From: Halobacillus alkaliphilus
GTDB taxonomy: Bacteria > Bacillota > Bacilli > Bacillales > Halobacillaceae
NCBI RefSeq assembly: GCF_900113125.1
Contig: NZ_FOOG01000001.1
Coordinates: 217,661-281,660, forward strand
Reading direction: 5' to 3'
Length of the DNA: 64,000 bases
Numbering within the stretch: position 1 is the stretch's first letter; each line of letters begins with the position of its first letter. The notes below the pieces were generated by a model, which worked only from the letters and a program-made list of their open reading frames with translations, did not search any database and was not told where the DNA came from. Positions 44,875 through 53,728 of the stretch are shown piece by piece. A program made the position numbers and the translations under genes.

Positions 44875-45573
44875 ATGAGATTATTGGAAAAAAAGTCTTT
44901 AAATTCAGAAATAGCAGGTTATATAGGAAAGCTGCTTCGAGATAACTTTGGCAAAGGACCCACGTCTGTATATGTATCAATTAAAAAGCCATTCGTTTCG
45001 ATTTACCTCAAAGATTTTTTAGCTCCTATCGAAAGATTATTGGTAGGGCAGAAGAATTATCATAAAGTCGAAGAAACCCGCGATTTAATGTTTGAAGAGC
45101 TCATCCCGGAAATAAAGGCGACTTTGAGAGTGTCAGCGGATCTACATATAAATAACTTTTATTATGATTGGTCTTTAGAAAATAAAACTGGCGTCTTGCT
45201 TGGAGTTATGGACATTAGTGAAAGTAGCGATGATCATTTTTATCCTGAATTTCCTAACAAGGAATTGTTGGAAGAAGAAATGATTAAGGTGAGCGAAATA
45301 GCTCAAAAAGCTCCGGATCACCTTAACTCCATGTACTTAAATAATCGAACTCTGGTTATGGAACGTATAGGAATTTTGACAGAGCTTGAAAAAGAACTAA
45401 TTCGCGAAGGTAATAAAGAACAATTATTGTTAAGTAAAAGGCAACTTGAAAAAAGATTGCTGGATATTAAAGTGTTTGAGGCCATATTAGATGTGAACAT
45501 TAATGACGTCTTTGTAGATTGGGATTTTTATTTGGATATTAGTTATCTGATATTTATTGTAAAACCAAAATGA
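44875..45573 (+). CDS. Protein with two DUF2294 domains
   Basis: 232 residues. The first DUF2294 unit (about residues 8-115) has NFGKGPTSVYVSIKKPFVSI, LAPIERLLVGQ and ADLHINNFYYDWSLENKTGV; the second (about 130-230) has the shortened pattern LTELEKELIREGN, ILDVNINDVFVDWDFYLDI. The second copy lacks the GKGP motif. Function unknown. The start may be ATG 44875 or the TTG four codons in. Confidence 0.78.
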   Translation: MRLLEKKSLNSEIAGYIGKLLRDNFGKGPTSVYVSIKKPFVSIYLKDFLAPIERLLVGQKNYHKVEETRDLMFEELIPEIKATLRVSADLHINNFYYDWSLENKTGVLLGVMDISESSDDHFYPEFPNKELLEEEMIKVSEIAQKAPDHLNSMYLNNRTLVMERIGILTELEKELIREGNKEQLLLSKRQLEKRLLDIKVFEAILDVNINDVFVDWDFYLDISYLIFIVKPK

Positions 45574-45612
45574 TAATAGTGAACAAATCACTTTGATATG
45601 GTACAGACTAAT

Positions 45613-45640
45613 CGTCCACAACTGTGTGGGCGTTTTTAAG
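45613..45640 (+). terminator. Terminator of the DUF2294 gene
   Basis: CGTCCACA/TGTGGGCG with a 4-base loop and five T. Confidence 0.65.
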
Positions 45641-45784
45641 TTGAATAAAAATTAAATGGAAGTAAATGTAAGATATGTTGTATTGCCATTTAGTGATGAT
45701 AGAGTGTATAAACAGATCATCTGATGAGCTTATTTATAATATACGCATGTGAACGGTAACAAAAAGAAAGAGAGGATACCTACA

Positions 45785-46110
45785 CTGCCAGTGAATTGGT
45801 TAATACGACTCAATATATTGCTCAAACCCATTTTGGGAGGGTTTGGGCTCAATGGGGGTACTTGTTGACCCATTATTAGGTTAACTGAGCGCGTTTACCA
45901 CCGGAAGTGCCACTGTATCTACTCCTGCTTTTTCACCTTTACATTACAGCATCTCCGAACAAACGGTTCTATCCAAAGATACTATTCTTTTTTTATAAAT
46001 AATTGGAGCCGCAGCAGACAATATAATTTGTGATCATTTCGAGGTGCCGCGGTAGGACTATTCGGATCGATTTTGTGAAGACGTTTACCGCTCTACTTTC
46101 CCTGTCCCTC
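45785..46110 (+). pseudogene. Ruined L-lactate permease (LldP/LutP family)
   Basis: LPVNWLIRLN at the start fits the N-terminus of LldP-type permeases, then a large deletion leads straight into the C-terminal region: LSAFTTGSATVSTPAFSPLH, YSISEQTVLSKDTILFL, IIGAAADNIICDHFEV. The family has FVTGSATVSN … QYSVAxxxGLS … QxVGAAAGNMICVHNVVA. At least two in-frame stops are present. It lies directly upstream of lutR, so it marks a lost lactate-use locus. Confidence 0.85.
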
Positions 46111-46161
46111 AAATTACAGTAAAATGGAATAGAATCGTGATAGGAAGCTGGAGGAACTAAT

Positions 46162-46869
46162 GTGGATTATAAACCTATAAGATCAAAGAAAATATACGAG
46201 CAAGTAGCGGATTCATTGTTGGAATCATTGAAGAATGGAGAACTGAATCCTGGAGATAAGCTGGATAGTGTAGAACACTTGGCTAAAAGTTTTAGTGTCG
46301 GTCGCTCAGCGGTAAGGGAAGCTTTAAGTGCACTTCGGGCCATGGGGATCTTAGAAATGCGCCAGGGAGAGGGCACATTCATTAAATCTTTTGAAGCTTC
46401 ACGCTTTTCCTTGCCAACTTCAGCCGCTTTTCTAATGAGAACAGAGGATATGAAGGAACTGTTAGAGGTACGACAAATTCTTGAAGTCGGAGCTGCCGGA
46501 TCAGCTGCACTATACCATAAAATTGAAGACTTAAAGCCCATGGAGGAAGCTCTGTCTGCTATGGCGGAAGCTAATGGAAATGGAGAACTTGGAGAACAAG
46601 CGGATCTTGATTTTCATATGGCCCTGGTAAAGGCTACCCATAATGAAATGTTGATTCAGTTAATGCAGAGCGTTTCCGAAATCATGGTGCAGGCTATGCG
46701 AGAAACCCGCAAACTTCTGCATTCGAAAGAAAGAACTGAAAAGCTATTGCAAGAGCACCGTCGCATCTTCCTAGCCATTAAAGAGCGTTCAGAACTTCAA
46801 GCACGTGAAGAAATGATGATACATTTAAGAAATGTAGAGAAATCAGTTTCGCATATATTAAGGAAATAA
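46162..46869 (+). CDS. lutR: GntR/FadR-type regulator LutR
   Basis: 235 residues. N-terminal winged helix: KIYEQVADSLLESLKNGELNPGDKL then SFSVGRSAVREALSALRAMG and MRQGEGTFIK. The C-terminal FCD ligand domain has DLDFHMALVKATHNEM (metal-binding Asp/His) and later histidines (EEHRRIF-type: LLQEHRRIFLA; MIHLRNVE). The whole sequence reads like B. subtilis LutR, the lactate-responsive repressor of lutABC and lutP. It starts with GTG 46162 after GGAGG. Its usual partner, the permease, is ruined just upstream and lutABC is not in the window. Confidence 0.88.
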   Translation: MDYKPIRSKKIYEQVADSLLESLKNGELNPGDKLDSVEHLAKSFSVGRSAVREALSALRAMGILEMRQGEGTFIKSFEASRFSLPTSAAFLMRTEDMKELLEVRQILEVGAAGSAALYHKIEDLKPMEEALSAMAEANGNGELGEQADLDFHMALVKATHNEMLIQLMQSVSEIMVQAMRETRKLLHSKERTEKLLQEHRRIFLAIKERSELQAREEMMIHLRNVEKSVSHILRK

Positions 46870-47439
46870 AAGAAAGTATTTGTTCAACGTATGGCAACCG
46901 TCAGATAACCTTATGTATTGAGCCTCAGGAACTACCTTATGTTCACGGAAGCTTGCCTAGTTAAGATTCCAATCCATGCACACGTAACCAGACACAGGGA
47001 AATCATAGTGGAGAAAGTAAAATAAACGATTAATTAGAAGCTCGCATGATGAATTTTGGAAAGGAGGCTTCTACACCGGCCGTTTGTAAACTTATTACAA
47101 AAATGACATATACAGCCCTAAAACCTTGGTCGTAGCATGAATTTATTATGAGTGGACCTGGTTCCTTATAGAGCTGGAGGAACAATCGTGAATTTCCAGC
47201 TCCTCATTGGTTTAAATCAATATTATAGACAATTAAACACGGAAAGATAACTTTTACATTTGGAATGCACACTAGGCCAAAACAACCTTACAGCAAAGTT
47301 CATTCAGAAGAATATAAAGACCAACCAGTTTCTTCTTGTGTTAGTTTCAGCAATGGCACATGTAACAGCGCAGGTATTAAAATGAACTTAATCGTAGATG
47401 TTTAAAAGTTAACATATGGTATAGTTGTAGGTCTCTAGA
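46870..47439. other. Gene-free stretch after lutR
   Basis: About 570 bases without an intact gene. There is one weak hairpin (AGCTGGAGG … TTCCAGCT near 47172-47203). The frames are short and broken; it may be the eroded remains of genes once downstream of lutR, but I cannot align any piece to a family. Confidence 0.4.
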
Positions 47440-47479
47440 GCAGTGTGGTGTAGCAGGTATATCCGCACCGCTTTTTTTT
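47440..47479 (+). terminator. Terminator without an upstream gene (small RNA candidate)
   Basis: GCAGTGTGG/CCGCACCGC pairs (one mismatch, one G-U) with a loop of about 14 bases and eight T. No intact gene lies upstream since lutR, 570 bases away. Confidence 0.6.
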
Positions 47480-47679
47480 GCTTAGTGTTGCAAAAAATGG
47501 AAAAATCATATTACATAGGAATAAGAATTTTTTTACATTTGGGTTCGGTTAAGTTACGGGTTGATGTTAAAGATAAGCTCCCGGTCTTGTAAGAATAAGT
47601 TCAACTCAAGATAATTATTTAAGATGAAGATCCTCAGGCACGGTTTAAGTTCCCCGGTTCCGCATCCTTCAGGGAAACA

Positions 47680-47790
47680 GGAAGACGAGTTATTTCACCA
47701 CAAACCTTACTTATTCTATCCGAGCGGATCCAGAATATTTCGAAACTGAGTCTTCCAAAATCCGGTCCGGTAGTGAATCAATCTATTTAA
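47680..47790 (+). repeat. Degenerate dispersed repeat, copy 4
   Basis: ACGAGTTATTTCACCACAAA and TTTCGAAACTGAGTCTTCCA share order and spacing with the copy at 32535-32645. It occupies part of the gap before the 47896 gene. Confidence 0.6.
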
Positions 47791-47895
47791 GAAGACTCAA
47801 CTACAATAATTAACAAATAGACTATATAATAATAAAACTGATAAGTATTGAGAACTATGTGATGCTATGAATTAAATGGTTAGGGGAGATAAGGA

Positions 47896-48459
47896 ATGAA
47901 TCCAATTCTAAAAGATGTTCGTACAGAAATTGAAACAGAAAGATTAGTTTTAAAAATGCCAGTCCCTGGCGACGGTGCTGTAGTCAATAAGGCAATACAA
48001 GATTCACGAGAACAACTACGGCCGTGGCTTGGATTTGTCCAGGAAGTTCCAACTCCCGAAGATACAGAAGTAAACACTCGAGAAGCTCATGCTAAGTTTC
48101 TTACACGGGAGAATCTTAGATATCTTATTTTCTTACGAGAAAATGGAGAGTTTGTAGGATCTACAGGTTTTCATAATATTAATTGGGAAATTCCTAAGCT
48201 TGAAATAGGTTATTGGATCAATACTTCAAAAAGTGGAAAGGGTTACATGAGAGAAGCAGTCGCATCATTGACTGAATATGCATTTAAGGAATTAAAATGT
48301 GTGAGAGTAGAAATCCGTTGTGAATCAGAAAATCTTAAAAGCCGTTCGATTCCAGAAAGACTGGGCTATGATTTAGAAGGAATTCTACGAAATGAGGAGT
48401 TATCGGTAGACGGGCAAAGACTGACTGATACATATATTTATGCAAAGGTAGCACAGTAA
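47896..48459 (+). CDS. RimJ/RimL-type N-acetyltransferase
   Basis: 187 residues, a GNAT of the ribosomal-protein-alanine acetyltransferase group. TERLVLKMPVPGDGAVVNKAI opens it, EFVGSTGFHNINWEIPKLEIGYWI forms the central strands, the acetyl-CoA loop reads SGKGYMREAVASLTEYAF, and ENLKSRSIPERLGYDLEGILRN is the typical end. The natural substrate is unknown. Preceded by AGGGGAGATAAGGA and expressed from the end of a decayed region. Confidence 0.87.
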   Translation: MNPILKDVRTEIETERLVLKMPVPGDGAVVNKAIQDSREQLRPWLGFVQEVPTPEDTEVNTREAHAKFLTRENLRYLIFLRENGEFVGSTGFHNINWEIPKLEIGYWINTSKSGKGYMREAVASLTEYAFKELKCVRVEIRCESENLKSRSIPERLGYDLEGILRNEELSVDGQRLTDTYIYAKVAQ

Positions 48460-48503
48460 GGTTCACCGCTGTACATTAATGGGATGGGGGAGAGTTCGTA
48501 TAA

Positions 48504-49859
48504 ATGGAAGATATTATCATTATAGGGGCTGGGGTAAGCAGTATATTTTTTGCTCACAAACTGGTTCAGAAAAATAATAACTTATCGATACGAATTATAG
48601 ATAAAGGAAAACCGCTTAAGGAGAGAAATTGTGGATTGGATGAAGGTTTATCCTGCACTTGTGGTGAGGATTGCAGTAAATACATAGGGTATGCAGGTCT
48701 TGGGAAATCAGAAGGGAAATTCAATTATACAAATGATTTTGGAGGAGATTTAGGACGTAAGATAGGGGGAGAAAAGACCCTTAAGTTAATGAAAGAAGTA
48801 GACCACATACTTCAAAAGTTTGGTGCAGAGAGTGTTGGACTTTACAGCACAAAAAATAACTTACTTGCAGCTAAAGCTGAAAAACATGGATTAGAAGTAT
48901 TATCTGCAAAAGTGAGACATTTAGGAACAAAAGTAGCTGTGGACGTTTTTCAAGAACTCTACGAGACCCTGAAAAAACATATTCACTTTTCATTTGAAAC
49001 AAATATTATATCGGTTCAACCCAAAGCTCATAGTTTTTTCATAGAAACAGACAAAGGGAATTTTCATAGTAAACAACTAATTGTAGGAACAGGAAAAAGC
49101 GGAGGTAAGTGGCTGGAGAAGCAAATGCATGACCTTGGTCTCAAAACTGGTGAAACCAGACTGGATCTGGGTTTAAGGATAGAGATGAGAGAAGACCAGC
49201 TGGACTCCATTTTAACGGAAACATTTGAAACGAAACTAAGATGTCGAGGAGAAGGATATGAAGCTACAACGTACTGTATGAATCCCCGCGGCCGTATTAT
49301 TCGTAAGTACCAGAACGGACTAGTAATGCCTGATGGGCAAAATAAAAATGAAAAAAAGACCGAAAGCGGTAATTTAAATTTCACTCTATTTGTTCCTCGC
49401 TATTTCCCATCTTATGACCAGGCTATACAGACAGCCCAACGTATAATAGGAGGGATTAATCAAAATATTGGACGAATTATTAACCAACGTCTAGGTGATG
49501 TTCATGCCAATCGTCCTTCTTCCGAGCTTTCATCTAACTTAATTAGACCCAGCCTTGAAGCAGAGGCGGGAAATTTAGTAGACGAAATACCTGATTTATA
49601 TATCCGTGCAGTTCTGGAATTTATGTGGAAACTGGAAAATCTTATTGAAACACCAATTCATCCGGACACTTTGATTTATGGAATGGATGCTAAATTTTAT
49701 GAACCACAAATTAATACTACAAAAGATTTCGAAACTGAAATTCAAGGTTTGTTTTTAATTGGCGATTGTTCAGGTGTCACACACTCTTTATCCCAAGCGG
49801 CTGCCAGTGGGCTTTACGTAGCAGATAGGATACTAGAAATGAATAAAGGTTTTAATTAA
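48504..49859 (+). CDS. FAD-dependent dehydrogenase, COG2509 type
   Basis: 451 residues. The N-terminal FAD site IIIGAGVSSIFFAHKLVQ is followed by a cysteine cluster (NCGLDEGLSCTCGEDCSK, about residues 42-58) and GYAGLGKSEGKFNY, then QLIVGTGKSGGKWL, MNPRGRIIRK, ANRPSSEL, and the C-terminal FAD site GLFLIGDCSGVTHSLSQAAASG. This is the order of the uncharacterised COG2509 dehydrogenases, in which the cysteines are also conserved. Reaction unknown. Preceded by GGGGAG; 44 bases after the acetyltransferase. Confidence 0.82.
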   Translation: MEDIIIIGAGVSSIFFAHKLVQKNNNLSIRIIDKGKPLKERNCGLDEGLSCTCGEDCSKYIGYAGLGKSEGKFNYTNDFGGDLGRKIGGEKTLKLMKEVDHILQKFGAESVGLYSTKNNLLAAKAEKHGLEVLSAKVRHLGTKVAVDVFQELYETLKKHIHFSFETNIISVQPKAHSFFIETDKGNFHSKQLIVGTGKSGGKWLEKQMHDLGLKTGETRLDLGLRIEMREDQLDSILTETFETKLRCRGEGYEATTYCMNPRGRIIRKYQNGLVMPDGQNKNEKKTESGNLNFTLFVPRYFPSYDQAIQTAQRIIGGINQNIGRIINQRLGDVHANRPSSELSSNLIRPSLEAEAGNLVDEIPDLYIRAVLEFMWKLENLIETPIHPDTLIYGMDAKFYEPQINTTKDFETEIQGLFLIGDCSGVTHSLSQAAASGLYVADRILEMNKGFN

Positions 49860-50095
49860 TCATCTACTATAATGAGGTTGAGCTGGTGGTTTTATAAGTA
49901 ATATATACTGATTAATCATTTTACGATTTAAGAATTATAATGGAAAAATGTTTTATTTTGGAAATGGTGGGTAAAGTGTAGTGGGTACGAAATGATAGGG
50001 AAAAGGTCTGGACTGCATCATCTTTGATTTAGTACATAAGTAAGTCAGGAAATACCCTGTGATGGATTACCTAAATACAATTTAGGAGTGTTTGG

Positions 50096-51025
50096 ATGTT
50101 TAAGAAGTTAGCCAGTTTTACCGCAGTTTTATTAGTAGTGATGTTACCGTTTCAGGTTGCAGCCGAGGATATGAGTGCAGAGGAACTATTAAAGAAATCT
50201 AATGAGGCCATGATGGAACTGGATAGCTACACGGTGCGTTCCATAACGGAGCAAAAAATGCCAATGCAGGGTACGGAACAGGTTATATCGACAGAATCTA
50301 AGGCTGACCTAACATTAGATCCATTTGCTATGCATCAGATGGTTACAACCTCATTACCTGAAAGTGAAAAAGAACTGGAACTTGAATCATACTGGACAGA
50401 AGAAGGTTTCTATCAGCAGAACCCTGAAGGCGAGTGGGTTAAATTTGAAGATGATTTTCCAATGAGTCAATCAGACATTCAAGAAATGATGACGGCTCAA
50501 TCCCAGGTTTCACAAGCTTCAGAATTTGCAAAGGAAATGAACATTGAGGAGACAGAAGGATCCTACGTAGTAAGTTATGAAGGTGACGGAGAAAAACTTC
50601 TTAAAGCTTCTCAACAACTTTTTCAAAACAGCATGGATGACAAAGAAATGGCGAAGATGATGGAAGAAATGATGAAACAAATGACTATCAACGATATTTC
50701 TTATCAGATAACGATTGATAAAGAAACTCATTATATGACAGGAATGATGATGAAGCTTGACATGGATATGGAAATGGAAGATATGTCAACTAATATGGTA
50801 CAAACTTTTGATATGTCTATCGATAATTTCAATGGAGTTGAAACCATTACCATTCCAAGTGAAGTGGTAGACAACGCTAAATCCTTTGAAGAAACCATAC
50901 CTGAAGGTGGTGAACTGCCAGATACTTCAAGTAATGACCCTGGGTTGGCTTTAGCTGGGGCGTCCCTTGCAATGATGGCTGGTGGAATTTTTGTTTACAG
51001 AAGACATAGAGCAAATCGTGCTTAG
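50096..51025 (+). CDS. Sortase-anchored surface protein, DUF6612/LolA-like
   Basis: 309 residues. Signal peptide MFKKLASFTAVLLVVMLPFQ cleaved near VAAED. The mature domain (residues about 25-265) begins MSAEELLKKSNEAMMELDSY and reads like the LolA-type beta fold of DUF6612 proteins (TVRSITEQKMPM, YWTEEGFYQQNPEGEWVKFE, DISYQITIDKETHYMTGM). It ends in GGELPDTSSNDPG, a hydrophobic helix and RRHRANRA, a cell-wall sorting signal with LPDTS. The class D sortase gene follows 84 bases later. It is rich in Met and acidic residues. Confidence 0.86.
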   Translation: MFKKLASFTAVLLVVMLPFQVAAEDMSAEELLKKSNEAMMELDSYTVRSITEQKMPMQGTEQVISTESKADLTLDPFAMHQMVTTSLPESEKELELESYWTEEGFYQQNPEGEWVKFEDDFPMSQSDIQEMMTAQSQVSQASEFAKEMNIEETEGSYVVSYEGDGEKLLKASQQLFQNSMDDKEMAKMMEEMMKQMTINDISYQITIDKETHYMTGMMMKLDMDMEMEDMSTNMVQTFDMSIDNFNGVETITIPSEVVDNAKSFEETIPEGGELPDTSSNDPGLALAGASLAMMAGGIFVYRRHRANRA

Positions 51026-51041
51026 TGTATGAGAGAGAGAA

Positions 51042-51071
51042 GCCGCATGTGTACATGCGGCTTTTCTTCCT
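51042..51071 (+). terminator. Terminator between the surface protein and sortase genes
   Basis: AAGCCGCATGT/ACATGCGGCTT hairpin followed by TTTCTT, so the sortase gene probably has its own promoter or depends on readthrough. Confidence 0.85.
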
Positions 51072-51109
51072 TTATTATGGTATGAAAAGGAAATAATAGA
51101 GGTGAAATC

Positions 51110-51787
51110 GTGAATAAAGTTTTAGTAGTAATTATGTTTTTCGGAGTCTTAATAGCTGGATTTTATGGATACCAATGGTGGGACGGAACAAAGGCAGCTG
51201 AAAAAGTTCCTATGGAAGAAACCGAGGATTGGAGCAATCCCGGTAATGAATCAGTAAGTAAAGAAGCTGGTAAACTCTCCTCTCAAATAAATGAGGAGGA
51301 AACACAAAAAAATCAAAAAAGTAAGTCTCCTGATCCTGTCACGATGAGTGAAGAAATTAGCAAATACGAAAAGGGAGAAAATGTGGGAAGAGTAGTTATT
51401 CCTAGTATCGAAATGGGATATACTACGTTTTGGGGAGCTGATCCAGAAGTCTTAAAACAAGGAGTAGGTATGTACGTAAGTGAATGGACAACGACTCCAG
51501 CAGAAAAAAGACATACTGTACTTAGTGGCCATCGAGAGACCGTATTTACTGAATTAGGAGATGTAAAGAAAGACGACTCTATATTTGTAGAATATGATGG
51601 AAAAAGGTACGAGTATAAGGTTGAAAAAATGTGGGTGACTGATGCTGATGACCGAAGCGTCATTGTGGAAAAAGACGAAGCTACTTTGACTCTATCCACT
51701 TGTTATCCGCTGGACTTTATAGGAGATGCACCTGACAGATATATCATTCAGTCAAAATTGATAAATGTAAATGATATGGACGAGTAA
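51110..51787 (+). CDS. Class D sortase
   Basis: 225 residues. An N-terminal membrane anchor (residues 4-22) places the catalytic domain outside. A variable linker of about 65 residues is followed by the sortase barrel with the triad visible: His in LSGHRETVF, Cys in LSTCYPLDFIGD and Arg in APDRYIIQS. The TLSTCYP form is typical of class D. It should cleave LPDTS between Thr and Ser and attach the protein to the wall. It starts with GTG 51110 after AGAGGTG. Its substrates here are probably the proteins at 50096 and 36719. Confidence 0.9.
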   Translation: MNKVLVVIMFFGVLIAGFYGYQWWDGTKAAEKVPMEETEDWSNPGNESVSKEAGKLSSQINEEETQKNQKSKSPDPVTMSEEISKYEKGENVGRVVIPSIEMGYTTFWGADPEVLKQGVGMYVSEWTTTPAEKRHTVLSGHRETVFTELGDVKKDDSIFVEYDGKRYEYKVEKMWVTDADDRSVIVEKDEATLTLSTCYPLDFIGDAPDRYIIQSKLINVNDMDE

Positions 51788-51838
51788 CTTGTTCAAAGCT
51801 GGAAACTTAATTTCCTATTAACATTAAGGAGGGGTTTT

Positions 51839-52102
51839 TTGACTGAAAGAAAAAGTATGCCTATATATATGGCTGCATTACCCCTGGTCATCATGATTGT
51901 AGCAATGGGCTTTACAATTATAAAATATGAAGGAGCTCTCCTCATATTCCCTTATTATTAGGAGCTTTTTCAGCATCCATTGTAGCTTTAATTTATGGAT
52001 ATTCCTGGAATGAAATAGAAAAGTAGTTTCTACTCTGGTACACATAAGGCTTTGCCTGCGGTAATTATATTGATATTAGTTGGTTTAATTATCGGATCGT
52101 GA
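51839..52102 (+). pseudogene. Truncated NhaC-type Na+/H+ antiporter
   Basis: A strong ribosome site (AAGGAGGGG) leads to TTG 51839 and TERKSMPIYMAALPLVIMIV; after a frameshift come LLLGAFSASIVALIYGYSWN and, after a stop and another shift, HKALPAVIILILVGLIIGS. These are successive parts of the NhaC N-terminus (GYSWxxx … KALPAxLILxLVGMLIGSW). The remaining roughly 370 residues are missing. A dispersed-repeat copy begins immediately after. Confidence 0.85.
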
Positions 52103-52104
52103 TC

Positions 52105-52200
52105 ATCCCCCGCAGGATCTTCACTCTAACCCAATTATGTTGAAATCGAGCCTTCCACAATTTTGGCCTATTGCGTAATAAGCCTCTTATGAAAAGTCAA
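52105..52200 (+). repeat. Degenerate dispersed repeat, copy 5
   Basis: TTGAAATCGAGCCTTCCACA then TTTTGGCCTATTGCGTAATA and AGCCTCTTATG. It matches copy 2 (inverted, 32275-32345) over about 55 bases and starts where the NhaC remnant ends. Between here and the P450 terminator there is only a GCATGC repeat pair near 52276-52298. Confidence 0.6.
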
Positions 52201-52319
52201 CAATAAACTTTAGCAGAGCCATCCATAAAGTGATCTTCCCATTAGGATATATGGTCTGCATTCTCAAGAAAAGTTGCATGCCCTTGGATTGCATGCTATA
52301 ACGCTTATAATAATTAACA

Positions 52320-52350
52320 AAACCACTGCTTATTAGTAGAGCAGTGGTTT
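52320..52350 (-). terminator. P450 gene terminator
   Basis: AAACCACTGCT/AGCAGTGGTTT with a 9-base loop, 12 bases past the stop on the minus strand. Confidence 0.85.
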
Positions 52351-52362
52351 CTTAATTATTCC

Positions 52363-53565
52363 CTAGTTTAAAGCAACTGGAAGCTGGGAAAGACCTCGCA
52401 GCAGAAATACCGGCTTCCATTCAGGTCTGTTCATTGTTCGGTTTAAATCGATATTTGGGAAGGCGTTTAGCAGCTCTTCAATAGCGACTTTTCCTTCCAG
52501 ACGCGCCAGAGGAGCTCCAAGACAAAAATGGATTCCAAACCCAAATGCTACATGGGCATTTTTGTTTCTCGTCACATCAAATTGATCGGCATGGTTGAAT
52601 TTTTCTTCATCGCGATTTGCGGAGCTTATAGATGCAATAACTAAATCTCCATGCTGAATCCTTTGACCATGGAATTCAATGTCCGCTTCTGCCCAGCGCG
52701 CTGTTGAAAAGTCAACTGGACTATAAAATCGAAGTCCTTCTTCAATCGCAGACGGTATAAGTGTTTGGTCCGATTGAATTTTAGACAGTTGATCAGGATG
52801 TTCAAAAAGCGCGAACATGGTGTTTGAGATGAGATTGACTGTTGTTTCATGACCGGCAATTATTAATAAGACAACCATAGAATATAATTCAGTTGTGGTT
52901 AACTGTTCTTCTTCATCCACGGTTTGTAGTAAATAAGAAATTAAGTCTTCCTCAGGTTCTTTTTTCCTTCTCTCAAAAAGTCTGGTTAAGTATGCGGTGA
53001 ATGCTTCTACATCCTTCTGAAAATCAACAGCCGCGTTATCAGAGGCAGCTACTATGGTATTAGACCATTTTCTAAACTTATTTCGATCTTCAACCGGTAC
53101 CCCAAGAAGTTCACTAATCACAATTATAGGAAGAGGAAAAGCATAATCTTCAATTAAATCTATAGTCCCTTTTTTATGCTTCATTTCTGTAAGTAAATCT
53201 TGTGCTATCTCAACAATTCGGGGTTCCATTTTTTTAATCGTTTTAGGATTAAAATAAGGCTGGACCAGCTTGCGGAGTCTAGTGTGATCAGGGGGGTCAA
53301 CGTCCAGCATCATGTTTTGAAATATATTTAATTCATCTTCATTCATATCTTCTCGAGAAGATTGAGAAAATAATTTTTTCTGATCTTTAATAAAACTGGG
53401 AGACTTTAATAGTTCCTTTACATGATCATATTTGGTTATCATCCAAGAACGATTTGAATCTTCATTGGACATAGGAAAAACAGGGTGGTTTAAGCGCAGG
53501 TGTTGATAAAACGGGTAGACTCCTACCTTGAAATTGGATCTATAAATAGTTTCTGTATTTTCCAT
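52363..53565 (-). CDS. Cytochrome P450 (soluble, CYP107-like)
   Basis: 400 residues, a soluble bacterial P450 without membrane anchor. The I-helix oxygen-activation motif is AGHETTVNLISN, the ExxR is EEGLRFYSP, and the haem loop is AFGFGIHFCLGAPLARLEG with the Cys ligand. The class resembles the CYP107 enzymes of Bacillus (BioI/YjiB relatives), which hydroxylate fatty acids or polyketides. No ferredoxin or biosynthetic cluster is next to it, so the substrate is unknown. The start is ATG 53565 after GGAGGAAG; an upstream in-frame ATG lies before that site. Confidence 0.9.
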   Translation of the reverse strand: MENTETIYRSNFKVGVYPFYQHLRLNHPVFPMSNEDSNRSWMITKYDHVKELLKSPSFIKDQKKLFSQSSREDMNEDELNIFQNMMLDVDPPDHTRLRKLVQPYFNPKTIKKMEPRIVEIAQDLLTEMKHKKGTIDLIEDYAFPLPIIVISELLGVPVEDRNKFRKWSNTIVAASDNAAVDFQKDVEAFTAYLTRLFERRKKEPEEDLISYLLQTVDEEEQLTTTELYSMVVLLIIAGHETTVNLISNTMFALFEHPDQLSKIQSDQTLIPSAIEEGLRFYSPVDFSTARWAEADIEFHGQRIQHGDLVIASISSANRDEEKFNHADQFDVTRNKNAHVAFGFGIHFCLGAPLARLEGKVAIEELLNAFPNIDLNRTMNRPEWKPVFLLRGLSQLPVALN

Positions 53566-53728
53566 TAAATCTTCCTCCTCTATGTAAATATGGAACATAT
53601 CTTAATAGTAAAGGATGGATTAATATTGAACAACCAATATTTGGCAAGGTGAGATGGGCTATTGGTTTGCTATTATTACATGAAATTAATAAATGCTGCC
53701 AAAACTAATAAGGAAAGGAGGGGGTTAA

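Noticed and set aside
46167..46541. A 124-codon minus-strand frame inside lutR
   Set aside because: Shadow of lutR; no start signals, and lutR motifs are clear on the plus strand.
52363..53565. P450 as core of a secondary-metabolite cluster
   Set aside because: Its neighbours are a small basic protein, RDD/SppA and an NhaC relic; no synthase, tailoring or ferredoxin gene is nearby.
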